Origin: Mesostigma viride
Lineage: Eukaryota > Streptophyta > Mesostigmatophyceae > Mesostigmatales > Mesostigmataceae
DNA: 64,000 nucleotides
NCBI GenBank assembly: GCA_009746045.1
Contig: RPFO01000041.1
Span: 9,938,065 to 10,002,064 of the forward strand
Direction of reading: 5' to 3'
Shown: positions 31,107 through 41,239 of the stretch, piece after piece
Layout: every line of letters begins with the position of its first letter
Position numbering within the stretch: the first letter of the stretch is position 1
Position numbers and translations under genes: made by a program
Notes under the pieces: generated by a model
What the model saw: the letters and a program-made list of their open reading frames with translations, nothing else
The model's database searches: none
What the model was told of the DNA's origin: nothing

Positions 31107-32030
31107 ATGATAGTGAGCTGCTTGACCGTTGGTTCCAGCACGCCGTTCCGTCGGTGCACCACCCTAGGGCTTCTAGCTCGTCCCCTTCCACGCTCGCCAT
31201 CTTAGTCTTCTCCTTAGACGGCACAAGGTTGTTAGGGAGGTAGCCTTCCTCAATAGCGCGCGTGATGAGCTGGTTCACCGCCTCACACTGGTCCGCCCGT
31301 TGCTGGCCACCAAGTCATCAATGGTGATGGACAGCATGGGGGCAGGGGGGTTTTCTAGGTCAATCTGAAGCTCCCCGGCGCGCTCCTCCTTGTACTCGAT
31401 GGCCAAGCGCAACGGCTGGCCACACTCGTCGCGCACCAAGGTGAGCTCACCTGCGCTTGAGAGGTAGTTGACCTGGCGCCTCGGATCCAGGGCACCGGTC
31501 ATGTAGAGCACCATCTCATGGATGGCCTCCCCCAGCGCCACCGCATGGGAATGTCCCATGGCCAGCACCTTGAGCACGGGCCACACCCTCCGCCTCGGCC
31601 CTGCCAGACCTACGCTAGTCGACCACACACTAGGAAGCCCTTGGTAGTCGCACCACCACTCGGGCACCTCGATGGAGTAATAGTATGACACGAGGTCGCT
31701 CTTGGCGCAGTAGCACCAGCCCTTGATGTAGACCTCCACGAGGATGCCCAGGTGGGGTAACAGGATCTTGGGGGGGTCCACCCACAGCAGGTTGCCCAGC
31801 TTCCTGTTGACGATAAACCGAAGCTCACCCACCCCCTTGGCCACTCCAAAGCAGCCATCCACCCACTTGGGCCGCCTCTCCCGGAACGCCACCATGCCCA
31901 CGCCCGCTGCCCGGCTCATGAGCTTGCCCCATTCAGCCATGGAGCATCCCCGGCTGGGCTTGGGCACATTCCAATACTTTGAGCTCGCCACGAGGTCCCG
32001 CTGGGTTGATGCAGTTCTCTTCGCTGGCAT
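31107..32030 (-). pseudogene. Reverse transcriptase of the PAT-like element
   Basis: In the frame 31275-32030: a 'LRFIVNRKLGN' segment, catalytic Asp112 in 'AKSDLVSYYYSI' (motif A), 'MGHSHAVALGEA' (motif B) and 'SITIDDLVA' (motif C, I-D-D at 237-239). These match DIRS-type RTs. Translation changes frame just after motif C (continuing as 'NQLITRAIEEGYLPNNLVPS' at 31096-31278) and then runs into the inserted repeat element, so the RT is broken from its RNase H. Confidence 0.75.
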
Positions 32031-32477
32031 ATATCTCCCGCCAGCTCGGCCGCATAGCCAACAGGTCGAGCAGCCGTGCCTTCCCCGCCACCTCCGCCTT
32101 TGGTAGACTCACCGCGTCCGCGCGCAGTTCTTCATACTTATAATCATTCTGCTTCCCATATATTGCATCAGCACCTTCTTGCTCCTGGCCTGTCGCAACG
32201 CCCCCTACGCGGCGACTGTGCCAGGTGCAGTGCCTCTTGACCCTCGCAAGGGCCTCCTCCCTCCCCTTAGAGCACGCCCCTCTAGGGTTAGGAGGAGGGT
32301 CTTGCCCCCCCCCCCACAGCCAATTAAGCCAACGCACTACCTTGCATTGCAGTGTGTACTCGCGGTGGCGGCGCGTGGCACGCTGTCGCCGGCGTGCCGA
32401 TCTCACCCTGCCCCACGCGGTGTACGCTGGCCTAAGTGGGTATGGCAGCGGGAAAAGGGAGCGGTCCCGCTGGGATT

Positions 32478-33533
32478 CTATTTCCCTACTTGTTGAGCCT
32501 TGCTGAGCTTGTCCAAGAGGATCGCAGTTTGGAGAGCTGCCTTGACAGCCGGGGTGGCTGACAGTGCAGCCTCCTCCCCCAATGGCAGGAGGTGGCTGGC
32601 CACCTTCCACCCCCCCCTCCTTGCCCCTCCACCTGCAGCAAGGCCGCCACCACCCTCATTAGGTACTCCATGCCCACAAGCTCCCCGGCTGCTGAGCCCA
32701 GCTCCTTGAGAAGGGTGTCCATGGCCAATGCAATGTTCATGACAATTTTCCTGTTCTCCATGTTCCGCCAATTTCCAGGCTTGACCGTCATGACCCACGA
32801 CCGGATTCCCATCCCATTGTCGCTGGCGTCCTCCAACACCCCCGGCAGCACCCGCTCCGAAATCCGATATTTCACGCTCTTGGCTCGGCTTGGCAGCGCC
32901 ACCCCTTTCGAGGCCTTGAAGTGGCTTCCCGCCCCCTCCATTCCTCCCATGCAGCGCTGCCTTCAAACCTTGCATGAATTTCTCGGCTGCGACCTCCCCC
33001 TCCTCGTCCTCCTCGTCGTCCTGATTTTCGGTTTCCGGAGGTGCCCCAACGAATGTCGCCAACCTCGCCCTCATTTCCTTTCCGACAGCCCCCCCACCTG
33101 CCGAAACCTTGGCCGCGCCTTTCGGCTGGGCCATTTTTCGCTGCGCAGGTGTCGTTGGTGGCAGCGCCTGATCCTCCTCGTCCGCCGCGAGATCTGCCAC
33201 GGCCAGCAGTTTTGCCACCAACGTTCCGTTTGGGTCACGTGCGTCCAACACGTCGGCAACATCAACGTGATCGGCCAGCAACTGCACGACAGACTTCAGT
33301 TGGCTCGAGCTCCACGAGCTGGCGTCCGTCACCCAGTCCTCGGCACCGAAGACCTGCTCGACTGCCCCCACCGCCTCTGCGGGGCTGATGCACTTGGCGA
33401 GTAGAGTGGCGAGCTGCTTCTTTTTGGCGCTGAAGGCGACTGGCGCGTGACTGGCGGCAGCAGCCCGCGGTGTGGGCGTCCCGTCCTCCCCGCGCGCTGC
33501 CTGCCCTGCTGTAGCCTTGCGCCCCTTAGGCAT
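32478..33533 (-). pseudogene. Gag-like ORF of the PAT-like element
   Basis: Starts at an ATG about 90 bases inside repeat A1's internal border. The N-terminus is basic; a helical segment 'KKQLATLLAKCISPAEAVGA' and an acidic stretch of E/D near residues 170-180 follow. A frame change near 32950 leads to a second coherent stretch in another frame (32486-32950: 'RISERVLPGVLEDASDNGMG', 'ENRKIVMNIALAMDTLLKEL'). A further minus frame, 31933-32610, links towards RT. The position before RT makes Gag the likely role; sequence identity to a Gag is not evident to me. Confidence 0.5.
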
Positions 33534-33620
33534 TGCTGCTCAGGGCCAAAAATGGCTCCGACAGTACAGGTTCGTCAAACCAGAGGTACGTTTCCCCTGG
33601 CTTGCTGTCGCCGCCCTCGT

Positions 33621-34056
33621 GAAAAGAAAAGAGGCCGACCTTAGCTAGGTGGGTTTGTTTTTGTCCCTTTTTGCGTGTCATGCGGCCTTGGCCCGGACGG
33701 CATTTTTTCGCCACGCAAATGTTGCGTCTGAACAAATGACGCAATGTGGCGTTCTAATTGCCGGCAGCTTACGTAAGGCTGCCGGGGCTATTAGGTCACA
33801 TATTGCGTGAGAGAAAGAATCTAGATCTAGTTAATCGCTACGCCATGAGCCAAGAAAACTAGACAGTGGCAGGTTTATATCTCAACGTAGCTCCTGCCAC
33901 CTGGCCAAGAAAAACTGGCCAAAGTGTTGGCCACGACTGATCCGGATCAGGCCGCACCGGCCTCAAAAGGTATGTCACGTGAACCCAATAACCTAGCTAT
34001 AGCGGCTACCCTTCCATCTCACTATAAAGAAACTAGGTTCAGAGAACCACGATTCT
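33621..34056 (-). repeat. Split direct repeat A1 of PAT element (436 bp)
   Basis: Outer repeat copy of 27906-28341; ends CGATTCT at the right boundary, followed by unrelated sequence TTGTTTGGG. Confidence 0.9.
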
Positions 34057-34079
34057 TTGTTTGGGCCTAAACTGACTTG

Positions 34080-34490
34080 TTGTCGGTTCAGCCCTTGTAT
34101 TTTTTACCACTTTTGTGCTTGTCGTGGTGTTCTTTTTACCACTTTGGCCACTTTTACCACTTTTTACCACTCCTTTACCACTTTTGACCACTTTTGACCA
34201 CTTTTTACCACTTTTTACCACTTTTTACCACCTTTTTCCACCTTTTACCACTTTTACCACCTCCGTGGCCGTGTTTTAGGTGGTAAAAGTCGCTTTAGGT
34301 GGTATTTTTTATCACTTTTTATCACTTTTTATCACTTTTTACCACTTTTTATTACTTTTTACCACTTTTTACCACTTTTTGGGTGATTTTACCACTTTTT
34401 GGGTGGTAAACAGTGAGAAAAAGTGATAAAAAGTGATAAAAAGTGATAAAAAGTGATAAAAAGTGGTAAAAGTGGTATTTTTTACCACCC
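34080..34490. repeat. Simple-repeat array of ACCACTTTTT units turning into its inverse
   Basis: Roughly 25 copies of a 9-12-base unit (ACCACTTTT, ATCACTTTTT variants) fill 34080-34390; then the complementary unit AAAAAGTGAT/AAAAAGTGGT is repeated at about 34415-34475. The two halves could pair in a long hairpin. The array sits between the PAT element and the LINE start. Confidence 0.85.
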
Positions 34491-34622
34491 CTGAGTTCCT
34501 AGTGGAGGTGTCCAGCAGGACAGGTGCTGCCTCCGGTGGTGTCCGTAGGTAGACAACCTTCCTCGTCGGCTCGCGGCTAACAGGCTTCGGGGACAGCCTC
34601 TAAACAGTCCCGTTCCACTACC

Positions 34623-35720
34623 ATGCCTCGACCTCACCGTCGGGTGAAAGCCATGGTGGTGCCGGTAATTCGGGCTACAACCTCATCTGTCAACTGTCAG
34701 ATTCGTAAAACCCAACGTTTGCTAGATTACCTACGCCTCGGCGTTGTGCAATCAGCCCCAACCCCGAATACCCCGAGCAAGCGGCAGGCTCGCATCCTAC
34801 GCTTGCAGGACAAAATAAATGCGATGAAAAGCACTATTTCCTCCGCTTCCCTTCCCCCCCCCGTTCCATCCCCACCTCCACCCCCCCCCGCATCCACCCC
34901 CATCATCCATCGCCGTTCTCCCCTGGTGGGCCAGCAGGCATCCTTGGCCCTTGCCACCTTCAATGCACGCTCATTACTAGCAGACGACGGCCATAGCTAT
35001 CGGGTAGAAGAGCTCGTTGCCATCTGCATATAGCCCATCGTGTATCTGTTCTAGGCGTTCAGGAACATCGCCGCAAGGTGCCACTTGGCATGGTGAGCAC
35101 TGATCGCCTGGCGGGTGGCTGGCGGTTTTACTTCGCTGGCAGCGGTACGCCAGGCCAAGGTGGTGTTGGTCTTTTATGTTCGCCGCTGGCATTTGCTAGC
35201 CTCAGCACGCTGAAGTTTCTAACCCCACGCCTCATGGTAGCACATTTCACCTCCGTCGAGGGGCGGTCTAAGCACCACCTCACGGTGGGGGTGGGCTACG
35301 CACCCCATAGTGGTCTACCTGAGTCGGAACGCCAGGAGTTCTTCGAGTCCTTGCATAGCCTTGAGGGGGTCACTCCGGCCCGCCACTTTTTGGTTATGCT
35401 GCTCGACGCCAATGCCACGCTCCCCGTGGGCACTGCTGGCAGTCGCTTTGCGCCTGCTGACACGGAAGCTAACAACAACACTCCCCTGTTATCTGCCTTT
35501 TTGCGGGATAGCGGGATGGTTGCTGTCAACTGCCACTTCCAACGTCCCTCACAGGACTTGGTCACTTTTCGTGGCCCTAACGGCCGTCAGGCCTGTTTGG
35601 ACTACGTGGTGGTACGGCAGCCCAGGTGCACCTCGGTTCTGGACACCCGAGTGTTTGACGTGTACGCCCACGGTGTGCTCTGACCACCGGTTGGTGCGCG
35701 CGAGCATTCGGCTCCGGCCG
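34623..35720 (+). pseudogene. LINE ORF: N-terminal region and AP-like endonuclease, frameshifted
   Basis: From the ATG at 34623 a basic/proline-rich segment leads into the endonuclease start 'LATFNARSLLADDG'. A frameshift near 35030 moves the rest to another frame: 'LGVQEHRRK' (catalytic Glu), 'LLDANATLPVG' (Asp-x-Asn), 'ACLDYVVVRQP'. A second shift near 35680 displaces the final 'SDHRLVRASI' (Asp-His). These are the motifs of the APE-type endonuclease that nicks target DNA in LINEs. The copy is dead. Confidence 0.75.
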
Positions 35721-35949
35721 GTTCCATGTCCCCGAGCGCCGTGCCCCAGTGGTCCGCCCTGACTGGTCTGCTCTCCGCCCGGTCCGGGGAGATCCTGAGG
35801 ACTGGACGGACGCCGAGCACGAGCGGAACCGGTGCCGACGGGAGTACCTGTCGGCCCTGGGCGCCCGGGCGGACGTCGACGAGCTGGACAAGGGTGCCCC
35901 CAACGCCGCCATTTTTGCGGGCTTTGCGGCCTGTGCCCCGTCATTACAA

Positions 35950-36725
35950 TTCGTTCAAGTGGCCCGCCGGAGCGGCTGTACAATTTTTCCCAGTGAGCGC
36001 GCTGCCAAGTGTACTTGTGGGCAAATTTTTAGGTGCCCCGTCACTTCGAGGTACTAAAAATTAGACTACGGTACGAATTCAGCGAATTTCAGCGAGTTTT
36101 CAGTCGAACCAAAGGAAGTGACGCCAACTACCAAAAAGTTTCCGTTATGAATTTTCAGCCCAACACTCGCGCAAAATGAAGTGACGGCAACTACCAAAAA
36201 GTTTCCGTTACGAATTTTCACTCCCACACGTTTGCACAAGAGGAAGTGACGGCAACTACCAAAACGTTTCCGTTACGAATTTTCAGTCCCACACTTCGCG
36301 CAAATTTTAGTAGGGCTGCACGCCAGCTACCTTTCAAAATTTTGCGCTAGTATGGAACGCATTTCGGCATTCGTCTGGAGGAACGCTGCCCGCCAACTAC
36401 CCCCGTTCAGAAAGTTCCGCCGAAATTTACTTGAGATTTGGAAATCTGAATGTCCGCGCAAATTTTAGTATAGGGCTGCACGCAAGCTACCTTTCAAAAT
36501 TTTGCGCAAGTATGGAATGCAATTCATTCGTCCGGAGGAATGCTGCTCGTCAACTGCCCCCGTTCAGAAAGTTGCGCCGAACTTTACTTGAGATTTGGAA
36601 ATCTGAACGTGCGGTTGGAGTTTCGCGGGGAAACCCAAGTTCCCCAGTAATTCACCAATGACGCGCTTCGAACACTTGCCCGCTAAAACCTAAGCAGCCG
36701 CTCCGGCTGGCCACTTAAACGAAAC
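35950..36725 (-). mobile_element. Inverted-terminal-repeat element, copy 2 (inside LINE)
   Basis: Nearly identical to 30335-31106, same termini and same internal tandem units, with small indels (for example 'atttcggcattcg' and 'ttagtatagggc'). It separates the endonuclease part from the RT part of the LINE. Confidence 0.75.
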
Positions 36726-38590
36726 TTGATGGTTGCTGGCGGCCCGGCACCTGCCGGCCATGCCCCGCCGCCGCCCCGGCCCGCTCTACCGCCAGGACCC
36801 CAAGGTCTTGGCCGCCCGGCACCGCCTCAAGCGTAACCGGGACCCGCTGCAGAAACCAGTGCTCAAGGCCGCCCTCGTGGAGGCCTACGAGCACGCTCAG
36901 GACGCGGAGGCGGCCCAGTGCATCGCGGATGCCAAGGCCTGCCAGGCTCGCAACCAGGGCAAGGACATGTGGTACCACCTCGACCGGCTCGGCGGCCGGC
37001 GGCAGCGCACCCCGGTGGAGCACACAGGGGACGGCACGGCGCCGGTCAGCCTTGACCGCTGGTTGGCCCACAATGTTTCCTTGACAGGTCGGGGGCTCGC
37101 GCCCCCCCCCCGCCGCGCTTCACCCCGAGACGGCCGCCCGCCTCGGGGTTGCCGGACCCCCGCCGCCGCCAGCGCCCCCCTCCTCGGCCGCGGACTACCA
37201 AGTCCCCGCCTTGCAGGAGGGCTGCCTTGCCACTGACGACGTCGTCCACCCCTTCACTTTGAAGGAATTGGACGGCGCCTTTGCTCGCCTGCGGTACGAT
37301 GCGGCGGTCGGTGCCGACCACCTTTCTGCTGAGCTGCTGAAGACCCCTGATCCGGCCGGCGGTTAGGGATCTTCTGCTGGCGTTCTGCAACCGTGTCCTG
37401 CTTTCTGACGAGCCTCCGCCTGCTGAGTGGCAGACGGCCATCCGCGTCATGCTGTACAAGAAGGGCTCTGCTGCTGACCCCGGTAACTACAGGGGTGTCT
37501 GCCTCCAGAGCGCCGCGCTGAAGGTCTTCATGCGCATGATGCTGCACAGGCTCCGCGCCGCGCTGGACCCACACCTGGGTGAGTCTCAGATGGGTTTCCG
37601 TCGTGGTTGTAACACAGTCATGGCTGTGTTTGTCGCGCGCCGGTTGATGGAGGAGGTGCGTCGCCTTCCCCCTGACAGTTTGCCGCTGGTCTTCATTTTT
37701 GTTGACTATATCAAGGCCTTTGACACGGTCCTCTGGGAGGCTCTTTGGGCCATCCTAGCTCTGGATCGAGTGCCACCTGCGTTTATTGCTGCCATTCGCC
37801 GACTGTATGAGGGCTCACAGGCAGTAGTGCGGACTGCGGAAGGCACCACCCCACCATTCCCCCTTCACCACGGGGTGTGGCAAGGTTGTGTCCTGTCCCC
37901 ATACCTGTTCATTATTGTCGTGGATCACGTCATGCGCCGAGCACGTGCGCGCTATACTGCTCTTAAGGGGTTCGAGCCAGGCTTGGACATCCTTAACGAG
38001 AAAGAGCATGGCGGGGTTCGACCTGGCTACCGCCTGGCCGACCTGATTTATGCGGATGACACCACCCTCATTGCGCGCCCCGAGCACATTCAGACCTGGC
38101 TGGACTGTCTGGGCCTGGAGGCGCGGGCGGTGGGGTTTGAGATTAGTGTCAAAACTAAGGCGATGGTGATTGGGGCCTCCAGTACACCGCCGCTGCCGCG
38201 CCTGCTCGACGGGATGACGGTCCCGTTCCGCGATCGCTTCAAACTGTTAGGGAGCTGGCTCCCTGACACCGCCGACGATGTGGACACCCGCATTGGCCTG
38301 GCCTGGGCTAGGCTCCGTTCGCTCAACACCTACTGGCGCTCCAAGGGCCTGGGCGAGCACCGCAAGCGCATGCTGTTCAAGGTCCTCGTCCTCACGGTGC
38401 TCACGTATGGCGCCGAGGCGTGGACACTCACCCCCACACTGGCATCTAGGCTAGACGGCACAGTTTACAGGATGCTCCGACAGGTCCTGAACGTAGGGTT
38501 TTCCAAGCGCCCGTCATCAGAGTCTTTGTATCAGGGCATGCCTCGTATTTCGGACGAGATTAGACAGCGTAGGATAGCATTTTGTCTAAT
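36726..38590 (+). pseudogene. LINE reverse transcriptase
   Basis: A linker region (36733-37080, 'NQGKDMWYHLDRLGGRRQR') is followed after frame disruptions by an RT open from 37449: Asp86 in 'FIFVDYIKAFDTV', 'GVWQGCVLSPYLF', and 'LIYADDTTLIA' (YADD 201-204), then 'LGSWL' and 'LTYGAEAWTL', typical of RTE/Jockey-like RT C-termini. Sequence similarity stops at 'RRIAFC' (about 38580); the frame ends at 38627 in hairpin DNA. The 3' end of the LINE is missing. Confidence 0.8.
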
Positions 38591-40030
38591 CACCAAGAAA
38601 ATGTCCTCAAATGAGGACATTTTCTAGCATGGATACCATTTGTAATAACTAACACATGTCAACACATCCATGGGTACGGCATGGAACCATGTTCATTTAT
38701 GATATGTTCAAGAGTTGCAATGCTTAACATCCATGAAATATGCTCATTGTATAATTGTTTACGATTCATGAATGCAGGGGGGTCGCTACGCAAGTGACCA
38801 AATAGCACTCAAGTCAACAATATGCCAAGAAAGAAGGCATGGCCAGGTCATGGCTGGTCCTGAAAATGCACCCAGGGTGCCCACAACATGTCTATGTTAC
38901 ACCCTCGCAGTCCTAGACCCTGCAGCCTGCCAGGGGGGGGGCACAAAATGTAACTGGCAGCCAGGGACCATGGTGCAGGCCAAACAGCAGGTGTAAAGCT
39001 AGCTCAGTCCAAAGAGTGAAATATGATGCAAATACTTGCCAAGGTTAGGTCCATGATCGTTAGTAGAGGCTCGGCTGCCACCACGGTGCTAAACCATCAT
39101 GTTGAACCCTTACGTTATATATGAAACATATACTGCAAAGAGGCACAAGTTGTAACACAAGCACAATGTAAACATGACAAGCTCAAGTTTCTGAGCCAGT
39201 CTTGATCACTTGGACATGAGTTGAAGCATTAGAAACATATGGCCGCAACATACCAGCAAGCCTTGAAAAACTTCTCACCAACAAGGCAGTATATGTGTTG
39301 AATCAAACTAGCACATCGCAATTAAGCACAGCGACTTCTACTTGCCTCTGTTTTGATAACGCAAGGCCGTTTACCTTTTCAGTGACGCAACGGGAAAAGA
39401 AAGTACCGCCCAGCAAACTTCCGTTATCCCCCGGACATAAACGTAATCAAAACCACGAAGTTGGGCATTGAAAGCAACCGGAATTATCACGTCTGCGGGA
39501 GTTATAGGTTGCAATCCGCTTAACACGCTTACTTAGAACGATGCGGTTGAGAATGACAGTCGGATCCTTGTTCTTTACGTGCGCCCAGGCCGCCAGCTGC
39601 GCGGGCCAGCTCAAGAAATATATATTAAAGGACAGCGACGCGTGGGAAGCACCAAGCCTTGCGGCAAAAGGAAAATATGGCTCGCGCTCGCCCTGGTTTT
39701 CGCCAGGCGCGACTGCGACATCACGACGAAAAAATAGAGACTCTTTGACGCATGCAACTGCCCAGGTCCCTCTTCTCCCCATGTCGCCCATAAGCCCAGA
39801 AGCGTACCATAACCCATAGTCGCGATATCCGCAGCGCCTGGGCGGAAAAAGAAATTGTAAAACCGAACTGCGAACTGACCTATCATGCGATCTACGTAGC
39901 TCTCAGATTTTCTTCAACAATGCCAAAATCCGTTCATGAACAAAATTTTCGACATATACAAAGCACCTGCACGTGAAGAATAGCATCTTCGAAATCACTA
40001 GATGACGATCTAAAATGCTGTCTTCGTCCG
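38591..40030. other. No supported gene
   Basis: About 1.4 kb of lower-GC DNA with no recognisable protein or repeat partner, apart from a hairpin at 38598-38623 whose core recurs at 46469-46490. It is the target region into which element E inserted at GGGCA. Confidence 0.4.
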
Positions 40031-40035
40031 GGGCA

Positions 40036-40380
40036 AGTTGAGTAACTCTAGAGCCCTAGGATCTGGCTCTGAGTTCCCCATGTCCGTCCGCACGCCTTCC
40101 GCTAGCGTCCGCTCAGCCGCCGGCTATAATCCGGCGGTCCGATGCGGGCGACCGGTCTAAGGGCGGCGCCTAGGGCCGGCGCCACCTAGGCCCCAGTCCG
40201 GGGCCTTATCCGGGTCAGTACGGACGGCTAGCTTGTCCCACGGTTACGGCTAACCGGATAGGGTTTGCTGGCTAAGACATAAACCAGTGGTGGACCAGCT
40301 CCGACAGCAGTTCTCTGTGTTCACCTTATCCCAAGCTAAACGTGACCGACCGCCATAGCTGAGCCGGTCGGGCTTTAACT
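40036..40380 (+). repeat. 5' LTR of E (345 bp)
   Basis: Starts AGTTGAGTAAC and ends GGCTTTAACT. GC-rich with several inverted patches (for example 'gccgccggctataatccggcgg'). A TATAAT-like AT patch lies within that stem at 40124-40130. Internal sequence begins TGTATTCATAAAA; no classical TGG primer site follows. Confidence 0.93.
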
Positions 40381-40399
40381 TGTATTCATAAAAATCCCG

Positions 40400-41239
40400 A
40401 TGGCTTCCGGTACACGGAGCCGCATGGGCGAACACACAGATACGCCAAGTGGCGAGGCCGCAGGGTCCGTCCTGCCACGCTTTAGTGCGGACGAGGCCAC
40501 GAGGTTGATGCAAACCCTCGTGGCGCAACCTGAACTGGCCAAGCAGTTCAAGCATCTGATGCTTGCTGCTGACGATGCACTAAATCGCGGCCCTCTCAAG
40601 CAAACGGAGGTGCCCGCTGATCTACCGGCCGACTATACGGCGGACGACGCAGCAGATTTTCTAGCTGCTCTCAAGCGTCTGCGCGATGGACGCGCAGACA
40701 AAGATTCGGAGCTGATTGGCAAGTTCCGTGCAGTATTCTGCAGTACAACAAAGCACCCAAACATTGCCAATCTAGTTCGCATTGCGGACGACAACAAACA
40801 AACCTGGGAAGTTTTTTACAACGGTCTAGATGCCCACTTGTCGCGGTCTAAGGAAGAGGCCGACGAGCAAGCCTTCAACGACTTCGAGGGCTATGCAGTT
40901 AATAAGGCAAATTTGCCCGGGGCTGCACGTGATTTCCAGGTCTTCGTGCACAAGCACAAGCTGCTAGATACTCTCAAGCCCATTTTCCTGTGCAATCGAT
41001 TTCTCAAGAAATGCGACCTGTCGTCGGATGTGCATCTGACCATAGCGACGGAACTCAAAAAGAAGAGTGCCGTCAGTTTCGACGAGGGCATGCTGTATTT
41101 GATCTCATGCTTCAAGAGTGCGCAGTCCAAGCCGGCTGCCTCGGCTGCTCTGCCATCCCTGCGCAAGGTGGATGCCGGCGCGTCTTCTTCTTCAGGCGCA
41201 GAGGCTCCATTACGCGGTCGGAGCTTACGGCCATCCTGA
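40400..41239 (+). CDS. Gag core of element E
   Basis: 279 residues from an ATG 20 bases after the LTR. Helical, charged sequence such as 'TRLMQTLVAQPELAKQFKHL' and 'TWEVFYNGLDAHLSRSKEEA' matches the Gag layout of H and A. The zinc knuckles are not in this frame but in the next one, which overlaps by at least 250 bases in the -1 frame. Full-length Gag with nucleocapsid would need a -1 shift or a second start. I see no classical X-XXY-YYZ slippery heptamer before the stop. Confidence 0.8.
   Translation: MASGTRSRMGEHTDTPSGEAAGSVLPRFSADEATRLMQTLVAQPELAKQFKHLMLAADDALNRGPLKQTEVPADLPADYTADDAADFLAALKRLRDGRADKDSELIGKFRAVFCSTTKHPNIANLVRIADDNKQTWEVFYNGLDAHLSRSKEEADEQAFNDFEGYAVNKANLPGAARDFQVFVHKHKLLDTLKPIFLCNRFLKKCDLSSDVHLTIATELKKKSAVSFDEGMLYLISCFKSAQSKPAASAALPSLRKVDAGASSSSGAEAPLRGRSLRPS

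Larger units (their letters stand above)
27739..34056 (-). mobile_element. Complete PAT-like (DIRS order) tyrosine-recombinase retrotransposon
   Basis: Minus-strand order: repeat A1 (34056-33621), gag-like ORF, RT, RNase H and tyrosine recombinase, repeat B1 (28478-28337), A2 (28341-27906), B2 (27880-27739). This A1-internal-B1-A2-B2 split direct repeat layout defines PAT-like elements. Both outer ends carry ATTCT (27739-27743 and 34052-34056), as does the B1/A2 junction, matching recombination across a short shared core without target duplication. A ~772-bp inverted-repeat element interrupts it between RT and RNase H, and coding regions have frameshifts, so it is probably inactive. Confidence 0.85.

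Noticed and set aside
34080-34490. CRISPR array
   Set aside because: Units are about 10 bases without spacers; it is a simple-sequence repeat.
38591-38640. Helitron 3' end (hairpin followed by CTAG)
   Set aside because: CTAG overlaps the hairpin end instead of following it by several bases, there is no TC 5' end or Rep/helicase gene, and the second copy lacks CTRR.
39447-39791. Minus-strand frame between LINE and element E
   Set aside because: No domain, no conserved start context, no partner copy.
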